Below the pieces are notes generated by a model. It did no database searches, was not told the DNA's origin, and saw only the letters and a list, made by a program, of their open reading frames with translations. The position numbers were made by a program, and so were the translations under genes. From contig NZ_BANX01000020.1 in the NCBI RefSeq assembly GCF_000334455.1, positions 181,972 through 245,971 on the forward strand: a stretch of DNA of 64,000 nucleotides, read 5' to 3'. How positions within the stretch are numbered: the stretch's first letter is position 1; every line of letters begins with the position of its first letter. Positions 1-8,100 of this stretch are shown here, piece by piece. The DNA is from Gordonia soli NBRC 108243 (GTDB lineage: Bacteria; Actinomycetota; Actinomycetes; Mycobacteriales; Mycobacteriaceae).

Positions 1-60
1 ATACCAATCGACGAATGACAGTGTCACCCGCGATCGTAACAGTGGCGACTGTCAACGTCG

Positions 61-84
61 CTGCGGCCCCAGCCCGGGGCGCAG
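61..84 (-). terminator. Hairpin terminator after first L,D-transpeptidase gene
   Basis: CTGCGGCCCC (61-70) pairs with GGGGCGCAG (76-84) around a 5-nt loop with one bulged G. It starts ten bases beyond the stop codon of the minus-strand gene. No T-run follows, which is common in high-GC actinobacteria. The remainder of bases 1-60 shows nothing I can name. Confidence 0.55.
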
Positions 85-93
85 GACCGTCGC

Positions 94-1308
94 TCAGGCG
101 TTGCCCTTCGCCCAGGTCTTCCAGTCGACGTTCCAGTCACCCAGGCCGTCGGTACCCGACAGCGTGCCGCCGGTCGTGTTCTTCACGACCACGGGATCAC
201 CACGGAGCGTGTTCTCCATGACCCACAACGCGTTGTCGGGGCTGAGGTTGAGACAGCCGTGGCTGGTGTTGGTGTTGCCCTGCGCCCAGACCGACCACGG
301 CGCCGAGTGGAAGAAGATGCCGCTGTAGGACATCCGCGTCGCGTAGTCGACCGGCGTGCGGTAGCCGTTGGCCGAGTTGGACGGGACGCCGTAGGTCGAC
401 GAGTCCATGATGATGTGATCGTGCTTGTCCGACACCAGGTAGACCCCGTTGTCGGTCTCGTCACCAGGCTTGCCCATCGAGGTCGGCATCGTCCGGATGA
501 CCTTGCCGTCACGCTCGAAGACCACCTGCTTGGTCTTGTCGTCGGCGGTGATCAGGAGCTTGCGCCCGACCTTGAAGTTGGTGCGGACGTTCTCCTGACC
601 GAAGAGCCCGTCGCCGAGGTCGATGCCGTACGTGTTGACCGCGACGTTGACCTTGGTGCCGGTCTTCCAGAAGTTCTCCGGGCGCCAGCGCACCTCGGTG
701 TCGCTGATCCAGTAGAAGGCACCCTCGGTCGGCGGATCGGTGGTGATCTTGATGGCGCGCTGAGCGGCCTTGCGATTCGGGATCGGTTCGTCGAACTTCA
801 CCGCGATCGGCTGTCCCACGCCGACCGTCTCGCCCGGATTCGGCGTCAGATATGCCTGGGTGAGGTTGTTGGGCGCGCGGGTGGTGAAGGAGACCTTCTT
901 GGTGGCCGTGCCACCGATGCCCACGGCGTCGGCCTGCAGGGTGTAGTTGCGGTTGTAACCGAACGGCTCCGCGCTCGTCCAGGTGGTGCCGTCCTCGCTC
1001 AGCTCACCCTTGAGCGGCGAACCGTCGGCCTTGTTGACGCGCACACTGGTGATCGAGCCCTCGCTGGCGGCCACCTTGATCGGCGCTCCCGGCTGGACGC
1101 CGACGGCGCCCTCGGTCAGCGGCTTCTCGGCCCACTCGGTGACCTCGAGACCCGGCTTGAGCAGATCGTCGAACATGCTGGTGCTGTGCACGTCGTCGCT
1201 GTACGAGGCTTCCTGGGAGCACGAGGTCACGATTGCGACGGTGGCGAGCAGGACACCCCCGATCATCAGGTGCCGCCGACGCCGACTGTGGGTACGACCG
1301 ATCCCCAT
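94..1308 (-). CDS. L,D-transpeptidase, LdtMt2-type lipoprotein
   Basis: This enzyme makes 3-3 meso-diaminopimelate cross-links in peptidoglycan on the outer face of the membrane. The 404-residue product starts with an Arg-rich n-region, a hydrophobic helix and a lipobox ending VTSC (about residue 30), so it is predicted to be lipid-anchored. Two Ig-like domains precede a YkuD catalytic domain. His334 lies in FHSAPW and the nucleophile Cys352 in the canonical SHGC motif. The ATG at 1308 is chosen over an upstream in-frame GTG at 1434 because GGAG sits just before it and the signal peptide follows immediately. A paralogue lies at 1651-2856, with tRNA-Lys between. In M. tuberculosis LdtMt2 (ldtB) lies near bcp and fas as here. 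Confidence 0.93.
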   Translation of the reverse strand: MGIGRTHSRRRRHLMIGGVLLATVAIVTSCSQEASYSDDVHSTSMFDDLLKPGLEVTEWAEKPLTEGAVGVQPGAPIKVAASEGSITSVRVNKADGSPLKGELSEDGTTWTSAEPFGYNRNYTLQADAVGIGGTATKKVSFTTRAPNNLTQAYLTPNPGETVGVGQPIAVKFDEPIPNRKAAQRAIKITTDPPTEGAFYWISDTEVRWRPENFWKTGTKVNVAVNTYGIDLGDGLFGQENVRTNFKVGRKLLITADDKTKQVVFERDGKVIRTMPTSMGKPGDETDNGVYLVSDKHDHIIMDSSTYGVPSNSANGYRTPVDYATRMSYSGIFFHSAPWSVWAQGNTNTSHGCLNLSPDNALWVMENTLRGDPVVVKNTTGGTLSGTDGLGDWNVDWKTWAKGNA

Positions 1309-1443
1309 CTCACTCCAACCTTGATGCGATGCGACCTGGTCCCCGCCGAGGTCGTCCGATGCCTGCGCACAGTGTACGAGAAATTCAGTGGACCGAAATG
1401 CCCGAGTCCGGACTTCCGGTCGATCACCCGACACGTCATGCGG

Positions 1444-1480
1444 CGAGAGAGACGCCCCGCGGTGCGGGACGTCTCTCTCG
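1444..1480 (-). terminator. Hairpin terminator after tRNA-Lys
   Basis: Seventeen-pair stem (1444-1460 with 1464-1480) and a 3-nt loop. The one non-Watson-Crick position (C1455/A1469) becomes a G-U pair only in minus-strand RNA. This supports a role behind the minus-strand tRNA-Lys, which ends six bases upstream. No U-tract follows. Confidence 0.7.
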
Positions 1481-1485
1481 GGTGG

Positions 1486-1558
<73 letters not shown>

Positions 1559-1650
1559 TTGGCGGTGCGAGACGAAACCTTACATGCCGTGGCTACAGAA
1601 GTGAAATCGCCAGGAACACAGGGCATAGCCGCACCGAGGAGGCCTCCGGA

Positions 1651-2856
1651 TCAGGCGTTGCCCTTGCTCCAGACCGACCACGGGACGTTCCAATCACCCA
1701 GTCCGTCGTCGCCTGGCAGCGGAGGGCCGTTGGTGTTCTTGGCCACCACGATGTCACCGCGAAGGCTGTTGTCCAGGAACCACTTCGCGTTCTCCGGACT
1801 CACGTTCAGGCAACCGTTGCTCACGTCTGTGTTGCCCTGGTCGCCCACCGACCACGGCGCGGAGTGCACATAGATACCGCTGAAGGAGATCCGTGTGGCG
1901 CTGTAGACGACCTCGCGATAACCCTCTGACGAGCTCACCGGCACGCCGTAGGTCGACGAGTCCATGATCACGCTGGGTACTCGTTCGGCGACGATGTAGA
2001 TGCCGTTGTTCGTCGGCGACGAGTCCTTGCCCATCGACGTCGGCATGGTCTTGACGAGCTTGCCGTTCTCGTAGACCTGGATCGTCTTGCTGGTGTCGTC
2101 GGCGATCGCCACGAATCGGCGGCCGACGGTGAAGTCGGAGTCCAGATTGTTGTCGCCGAAGACGCCGTCACCCAGGTCGATGCCCTTGGTGCGCACCGCC
2201 ACGTGCACCTTGGTGCCCGGCTTCCAGTAGTGCTGCGGACGCCAACGCACCATCGTGTCGCTGATCCAGTAGAACGCGCCGGCGACGGGCGGGTCGGTGG
2301 TGACCTTGATCGCGTTCTGCGCGTTGCGGCGATCCGTGACCGGCTGATCGAACGAGATGGCCACCGGTTGTCCGACACCGACCGTCTCGTTGTCCTCGGT
2401 GACCGTGGAGGCCGAGGCGAGCGACGACGCAGACGCCGTGCTGAACCCCACGCGCGCGGCACCTTCACCCTCGACGCCGCGGGCAGCCGCGGTGACGGTG
2501 TAGCTGGTGCCGAAGTCCAGGGTGTCGGCAGAGACCCACCGCGAGCCGTCCGAGGACGTGGTGCCCTTGACGGGCCCGTCGGGTCCGCTGACGACGACCG
2601 ACGACAGACTCCCCTCGGCGGCAGTGACCGTTATCGGAGCACCCGGCTGCACCCCCACTGCGTGATCACGCAGGGGCTGGTCACGCCATCCCGTGACCGA
2701 GATGTGCGGGAGGCCCATGGTGTAGAGACTCGGGGCATCCGTCACCGAGTCGGAGTATTCCGGCGAGCCGGTGCAACCTGACAAAGCGGTCACCGTGAGG
2801 CCGGTCAGTAGCGTCGCAATCGCGGCTCTGACCTGCCGGCTGCGACGCCGCGTCAT
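1651..2856 (-). CDS. L,D-transpeptidase paralogue with SNGC catalytic motif
   Basis: The 401-residue paralogue of the neighbouring gene has the same plan: signal peptide with lipobox ALSGC, Ig-like domains, and a YkuD catalytic domain forming 3-3 cross-links. The general-base histidine is His331 (VHSAPW) and the nucleophile is Cys349. The residue two before the cysteine is Asn347 (codon AAC) instead of the near-universal His, so the motif reads SNGC. The neighbour keeps SHGC. The C-terminal Trp-rich tail (DGLGDWNVPW) resembles LdtMt2, so the protein looks intact and probably active. The ATG overlaps the stop of the upstream DUF3618 gene by four bases, suggesting translational coupling. Confidence 0.92.
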   Translation of the reverse strand: MTRRRSRQVRAAIATLLTGLTVTALSGCTGSPEYSDSVTDAPSLYTMGLPHISVTGWRDQPLRDHAVGVQPGAPITVTAAEGSLSSVVVSGPDGPVKGTTSSDGSRWVSADTLDFGTSYTVTAAARGVEGEGAARVGFSTASASSLASASTVTEDNETVGVGQPVAISFDQPVTDRRNAQNAIKVTTDPPVAGAFYWISDTMVRWRPQHYWKPGTKVHVAVRTKGIDLGDGVFGDNNLDSDFTVGRRFVAIADDTSKTIQVYENGKLVKTMPTSMGKDSSPTNNGIYIVAERVPSVIMDSSTYGVPVSSSEGYREVVYSATRISFSGIYVHSAPWSVGDQGNTDVSNGCLNVSPENAKWFLDNSLRGDIVVAKNTNGPPLPGDDGLGDWNVPWSVWSKGNA

Positions 2857-3074
2857 CGAATGATCTTCCGGATGACCAAGACCGCGACCACAGAGCCCAC
2901 CCCGATGAGGGTGAACTTGACCGCAGGAGTGTTGACGATGCGCAGGGCGGTGCTCTTGGCGTCATCGGCCAACCGCTGCGGATTCGCCCGATCTGCGAGG
3001 GCGTCGAGGGTCTTCGCCAGATCCTCACGCGCTTGCGCGATCTCCTGCTCGATCCGTTCGGTGTCGCCGGCCAC
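2853..3074 (-). CDS. DUF3618 small membrane protein
   Basis: Predicted 73-residue protein: an amphipathic N-terminal half (ERIEQEIAQAREDLAKTLDAL) typical of DUF3618, then one membrane helix near the C terminus (FTLIGVGSVVAVLVI) ending in basic residues. Function is unknown. A similar small membrane protein sits near ldtB and bcp in mycobacteria (Rv2520c region). I chose GTG at 3074 because AGGGAGGA lies seven bases before it. A longer in-frame ATG at 3200 would add 42 residues of low-quality sequence. Its stop overlaps the next gene's ATG (2853-2856). Confidence 0.8.
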   Translation of the reverse strand: MAGDTERIEQEIAQAREDLAKTLDALADRANPQRLADDAKSTALRIVNTPAVKFTLIGVGSVVAVLVIRKIIR

Positions 3075-3226
3075 GTCCGTCCTCCCTGCTCGCGTCCCGC
3101 TCGCTTGTGATCCATCGCCGGGGCGTCGCTCGTGGGAGCGGACGCGGTCCGGCCATTTGAGAGTACGGCATCGCCGGCGACCGATCGTGTCGTGGCGCAC
3201 GTCCGGCGCGACCGCGCCGGGAGCCC

Positions 3227-3299
3227 CGGATTACCGACACCTGAGCGCGTCGTCCTGTGCACTCTCCACCGCGGCTCCCGCTGGCCTGCCAAAAATCCG
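3227..3299. repeat. 73-nt repeat, copy A (bcp upstream region)
   Basis: First of two 73-nt copies in the 479-bp gap between the DUF3618 gene and bcp. Each copy begins CGGATTAC and ends AAATCCG, so its ends form an inverted repeat (CGGATT/AATCCG). By hand alignment the first 43 columns share about 33 bases with copy B; the right half is more diverged. No consistent reading frame is shared. Confidence 0.6.
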
Positions 3300-3374
3300 G
3301 GCCGCCGCCGGAGTGTGACCGGCCGACAGTCCGACAGTCTCCCCGCCGTGTCCGACTCGTCCCAGCCCCGGAAT

Positions 3375-3447
3375 CGGATTACTGACACGCGAGCGAGCCG
3401 CGCTGTGCGCCATCCACAGCACACACCTGTCACGCGTCAGAAATCCG
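3375..3447. repeat. 73-nt repeat, copy B (bcp upstream region)
   Basis: Second copy, same length with no gaps, 148 bp downstream of copy A. Both copies are preceded by AGCCCCGGA and share the GGATTACYGACAC start. The rest of the 3075-3553 gap shows only the -10 element just before bcp. Confidence 0.6.
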
Positions 3448-3541
3448 AAGATCCGCACGCCGACAAACCGGCCAGACCACAACCACACGTCGGGCGCCGA
3501 CCGGACCGTCGATGCCCGATCGGACCGGCTCGGCGATCGAC

Positions 3542-3547
3542 TAGCCT
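3542..3547 (+). promoter_or_regulatory. -10 element of bcp (leaderless)
   Basis: TAGCCT lies six bases before the bcp ATG, placing the transcription start at or next to the start codon. Confidence 0.6.
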
Positions 3548-3553
3548 GTGCTC

Positions 3554-4027
3554 ATGTCTGCGACCACGCGGTTGTCGGCCGGCGACCCGGCCCCGTCCTT
3601 CACACTCCCCGACGCCCAGGAGCGTCCGGTCTCGTTGTCGGACTATCGCGGCCGCAAGGTCATCGTGTACTTCTACCCCGCAGCGTCCACACCGGGATGC
3701 ACCAAGCAGGCGTGCGACTTCCGCGACAACCTCGCGGAGTTCGGCGACGCGGGGATCGACGTCATCGGCATCTCGCCCGACAAGCCCGCCAAGCTGGCGA
3801 AGTTCGTCGAGGCCGAGGGGCTGACCTTCCCGCTCCTGTCCGACCCGGACAAGAACGTCCTCACCGAGTGGGGAGCCTTCGGCGAGAAGAAGATGTACGG
3901 CAAGACCGTGACGGGTGTGATCCGGTCGACCTTCCTCGTCGACGAGAAGGGCGTGATCGAGGTCGCGCAGTACAACGTCCGCGCCACCGGACACGTCGCG
4001 AAGTTGCGGCGGGATCTCTCCGTGTGA
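3554..4027 (+). CDS. bcp: Thioredoxin-dependent peroxiredoxin (Bcp/PrxQ)
   Basis: A cytosolic peroxidase that reduces hydrogen peroxide and organic hydroperoxides with thioredoxin. The product is 157 residues, the usual size. The peroxidatic Cys49 lies in STPGCT and the resolving Cys54 five residues later (TPGCTKQAC), the arrangement of two-cysteine PrxQ enzymes. There is no Shine-Dalgarno; TAGCCT six bases before the ATG suggests a leaderless message. An in-frame GTG two codons earlier is less likely. It is followed ten bases later by a TetR gene, so the two are probably co-transcribed. Gene order with acpS and fas matches M. tuberculosis. Confidence 0.93.
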   Translation: MSATTRLSAGDPAPSFTLPDAQERPVSLSDYRGRKVIVYFYPAASTPGCTKQACDFRDNLAEFGDAGIDVIGISPDKPAKLAKFVEAEGLTFPLLSDPDKNVLTEWGAFGEKKMYGKTVTGVIRSTFLVDEKGVIEVAQYNVRATGHVAKLRRDLSV

Positions 4028-4037
4028 GACCGATTCG

Positions 4038-4670
4038 ATGCCCGGACAGCGTGCCGAACCACTAGTACCGCGGAAGCGACCCACGCAGGAGCGCAGCCGA
4101 CGCAAGTTCGAGGCCATGCTGACCTCGGCCCGCGATCTGTTGATCGACGTCGGATTCGAGTCACTCACCTGCGAGGAGATCGCCTCCCGCGCCGAGGTCC
4201 CGATCGGGACGCTCTACCAGTACTTCGCCAACAAGTACGTCATCGTCTGCGAACTCGACCGTCAGGACACCGTCGATGTCCGGGATGAGCTGGCCGCGTT
4301 CGCATCCGAGGTGCCGTCGCTGGAGTGGCCACGCCTACTGGAGAAGTTCCTCGACCACCTCGCCGCGCTGTGGCGCGACGATCCGTCACGCCGGGCGGTG
4401 TGGCTCGCGGTGCAGTCGACGCCCGCCACCCGCGCGACCGCGACCCTGAACGAACGCGAACTCGCCGCACTGGTGGCGCGAATCCTGGCTCCGCTCACGC
4501 CGACTCAGCGCGGACGCCGCGAGATGATGGCCCAGGTGCTGGTGCACACCGCGTACTCGCTGCTGAGCTTCTCCGTCCAAGACGGTCACGATCACCCCGA
4601 GACGGTCGCCGAACTCAAGCGGATGCTCGCCGGGTACCTCCTGCTCGAGGAGTCCACCAGCGACATCTGA
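4038..4670 (+). CDS. TetR-family transcriptional regulator
   Basis: The 210-residue protein has a TetR N-terminal DNA-binding domain: helix-turn-helix around residues 35-65, with LTCEEIASRAEVPIGTLYQY and the conserved YFANK. A helical ligand-binding domain follows, with PF17918-like features. The ligand cannot be told from sequence. The gene starts ten bases after bcp and faces acpS-fas tail to tail. It could be a redox or lipid-linked regulator, but this is only a positional guess. The M. tuberculosis fas regulator FasR lies elsewhere in that genome, so equivalence should not be assumed. Confidence 0.88.
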   Translation: MPGQRAEPLVPRKRPTQERSRRKFEAMLTSARDLLIDVGFESLTCEEIASRAEVPIGTLYQYFANKYVIVCELDRQDTVDVRDELAAFASEVPSLEWPRLLEKFLDHLAALWRDDPSRRAVWLAVQSTPATRATATLNERELAALVARILAPLTPTQRGRREMMAQVLVHTAYSLLSFSVQDGHDHPETVAELKRMLAGYLLLEESTSDI

Positions 4671-4704
4671 CCGTCGCCGGTGGGTCGGCTCCGCAGCCCG
4701 ACTG

Positions 4705-5151
4705 TCAGTTCGGGTCCGACAGCGGCCCCTCGAGGATCGCGACGGCCGCCGCGGTGTCACCGTCGTGGGTCAGCGACACGTGCACCCGGGTGTCCTGCAG
4801 GTGGGTGCCGATCTCACCACCCAACCGGATGGCCGGACGACCCCACGTGTCGGTGACGACCTCGATGTCGCTGTGCCGGATCAGCGGCAGGAGAGGCGAT
4901 CTGGAGAACCGGCTCACCGACCACGCCTTGATCACCGCCTCCTTGGCAGCCCATCGCGCGGCGAGATGCCGGGCCTCGTCACCGGTCCCCGACGCCGCGT
5001 CCCGGCGTTCGCCGACCGTGAACCGGTCGGCGAACGTCGTGCCTGGTTGACGCAGTTGTTCGGCGAACTCGGGTATCGACACCACGTCGATGCCGACACC
5101 GAGCACACCCACCGCCGTGGTCTCCGTCGTACCCGTCGACCCGGCCGTCAC
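4705..5151 (-). CDS. acpS: Holo-[acyl-carrier-protein] synthase
   Basis: Transfers 4'-phosphopantetheine from coenzyme A to the serine of the carrier domain, here most likely that of the adjacent FAS-I. The 148-residue protein carries both AcpS signatures: GVGIDVVSIPEF with Mg-binding Asp22, and RWAAKEAVIKAW with Glu71. Its GTG start overlaps the fas stop by four bases (GTGA), so translation is probably coupled and synthase follows synthetase. A later GTG about 13 codons in is also possible, since mycobacterial AcpS begins nearer GVGID. The fas-acpS pair is typical of mycolic-acid bacteria. Confidence 0.95.
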   Translation of the reverse strand: MTAGSTGTTETTAVGVLGVGIDVVSIPEFAEQLRQPGTTFADRFTVGERRDAASGTGDEARHLAARWAAKEAVIKAWSVSRFSRSPLLPLIRHSDIEVVTDTWGRPAIRLGGEIGTHLQDTRVHVSLTHDGDTAAAVAILEGPLSDPN

Positions 5152-8100
5152 CGGCCGACCGGAGCGCTGATCGGGCAGCCGTAGCTACCACCGGAACCCA
5201 GTCGCGCGGCCGGATCCAGCAGCAACTCCGCCTCCGCGGTGTGCTCGTCACGGTCGGAGTCGAGACGACGGTTCGGCGGCCGCTGGTAGGCGGCGGCGCC
5301 TCCGTGCATCGCCTGCAGGAGACGGTGTCCGCCTGCGCGCAGCCGCTCGGCCGCCCGCTGCCGGTAGTCCTCGCGGGCCTCCGGGTCGAGCGTCGCGATG
5401 AACGCCTCGGGGTGCACGACAGCGATCAGACCCGACACGTGACCGAACCCGAGGCTGGTCAGCAGGCCCGCCTTGAGCGGGAACCGCTCGCCCAGCCGCA
5501 GCGTCTCGCGCGGCCACACCAGGTGCGGGTACTCCTTCATCTGCTCGTCGACACAGTCCAGGCTGCGGTTGGGCGGGATCACCCCGTCGCGGAGCAGCTG
5601 GCACAGTCCGATCAGCTGGAACGCCGCCGCGCCGCCCTTCGCGTGACCGGTCAGCGACTTCTGTGAGACCACGAACAACGGTGCGCCGTCGCCCCGACCG
5701 ATCGCGCCCGCGAGTCGCTCGTGCAGCTCGGACTCGTTGGGATCGTTGGCGCGGGTGGACGTGTCGTGCTTGGACACGACAGCGACGTCGTCGGCGGAGA
5801 CACCGAGTGACTCGAGCGCGTTGGCCAGCGGCGACGATGTCGCGCCGCGCGCGGCACCGAGTGCACCCAGCCCGGGAGCCGGGATCGACGTGTGCACGCC
5901 GTCGCCGAAACTCTGCGCCCACGCGACCACACCGAGGACCGGCAGGCCCATCTCGGCGGCCACGTCACCCCGGGCGAGCAGCACCGTGCCGCCACCCTGG
6001 GACTCCACGAAGCCACCGCGTCGGCGGTCGTTGGCGCGGGAGAACCGACGGTCGTCGATGCCACGAGCCGACATCGCGGCCGACTCCGCGGTCGCCGACA
6101 TGTCGCCGAATCCGACCACGCCCTCGATGCCGAGGTCGTCGAAGCCACCGGCCACCGCGAAGAGCGCCTTGCCGAGGCGGATCTTGTCGGCGCCCTCCTC
6201 CACGGAGACCGCCGCCGTCGCACAGGCGGCGACCGGGTGGATCATCGCGCCGTAGCTGCCGACGTAGGACTGCACCACATGCGCGGCGACGATGTTCGGC
6301 AACGCCTCCTGCAGGATGTCGTTGGCCTTGGCCTCCCCCAGGAGCGTGTTGATGTACAGCTCCCGCATGGCGGTCATGCCACCCATGCCGGTGCCCTGCG
6401 TGTTGGCGACCAGACCCGGGTGCACCCACCGCATGAGCTCTTCGGGTGAGAAGCCGGACGACAGGAAGGCGTCGACGGTCGCGACGAGGTTCCACAGCGC
6501 CACCCGGTCGACGGACTCGACCATGTCGGGCGAGACGCCCCATCGGGTCGGGTCGAACCCGGTCGGGATCTGTCCGCCGACGGTGCGGCTCAACGCGAAC
6601 TGTCGGGGTACGCGGATCTCGGTGCCCGCCAGGCGGGTCACCTGCCAGTCGCCGGTGTCGGCGACCTGCGCGACACGGGTCTTCTCCGGATTCGACGACG
6701 CGAAGGCACGCGCCTCGGCCTCGGACGTGACCGTGAAGGTGAGGTCCTCGTCGAGGAAGACCGACGTCAGCAGCGGGGCCGAGTTGTCGATCATCGCACC
6801 GTCGTCGGCGTAGCGACGGATGCCGCACCGTTCGACGACCACGTCGTGGTAGCGCTCGGCGATGGCGGCCTCGTCGACCGGGTCCCCGGACTCCGCGTCA
6901 TACCAACCGGGTTTCGGGGCGTCGTCCCAGACGATCAGGCCGGTGTTCCAGGCCAGCTCGACAACGCCTGCCGCCGAGAGCTTCTCGTCGACCTCCATCT
7001 CGAAGCGGGTCCGCGCCGAACCATAGGGCCCGAGCTCGCCGGCACCGACGATCACCACGAGGTCCTCGGGGCGGGCGTCGATGGTCGGCCATGCGGGTGT
7101 CGACGAGTGCGGTGCGCGCGCCGGCGCAGGCAGAGCGGCCAGCGTGGTCGCCTGCTCCTCCTCGTCGGTCGCGGCATCCGAATCCGCCGCCGCATCGGTG
7201 GCCAGCGCCTTGAGGTCGATGGCCGACGGGTCGAGTCCGCCGGTGAAGTCCGCGATCAGCGGCTCGGTGCGAGCCGAGGCGCGCTGCTGCGGACCACACA
7301 GGCCGAGCAGGTTGTCGGCCATCTCCTCGGTGCTCCAGGTACGGACACCGGCGGCCTCGACCGCATCCACCAGGCCGTCGTTGTGGCCCATCAAACCCGT
7401 ACCGCGCACCCATCCGATCAGCGCGTGCGCCAACGTCGTCGTACGGTTCCACGAGTCCTCCGCCGACCAGCGCGTGACCAGCGCGTCCAGCGCGGCCTTG
7501 CTCTCGCCGTAGGCGCCGTCGCCGCCGAACATGCCGCGGTTGGGCGATCCCGGGAGCACCACGTGGACGCGGGCGGCCAGGTCGTGGTCGGCGTGGATCT
7601 CGCCGAGACCGGCGATGAGCCGCTCGACCGACCAGAGCAGGACCTTCATCTCCAGCTCGGCCCGACCACCTGCGTCGGTGAGGTCACCGGCGACACGTGG
7701 TGCGGCGAACGGAAACAGCAGCGTCGGCTTGAGTACCGGCTTCACCACCGACGTGGTGCCGCCCAGGTTCTCCGTCTGCTCGCCACCGATCCACTCCACC
7801 AGGTCGTCGACATCGGTGTAGGAGGCCATGTTCGCCGGCGCGACCCAGAGCGCCGCGTCGTAGCGGGCGTGCTCACGGTAGAGCTTCTTGTAGAACGCGA
7901 GGCGGTCGGAGTTCAGCCGTGAGGTGGTCGCGACGACCGTCGCGCCGCCGGCCAGCAGCCCCGCGACCACACCGGCCGCGATCGACCCGGTGCTGGCACC
8001 GGTCACCACCGCGACGTCCCCCGACCAGCGGCCCGTACCCGGCACCTGCGCGGCATGGGCGATGGCCGAGAAGGTCCGGGCGTGCACACGGTTGCCCGCC

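Noticed and set aside
3231..3488. Small minus-strand ORF across the 73-nt repeats sharing RIFG
   Set aside because: The two copies are offset by 148 bp, not a multiple of three, so the shared peptide is chance.
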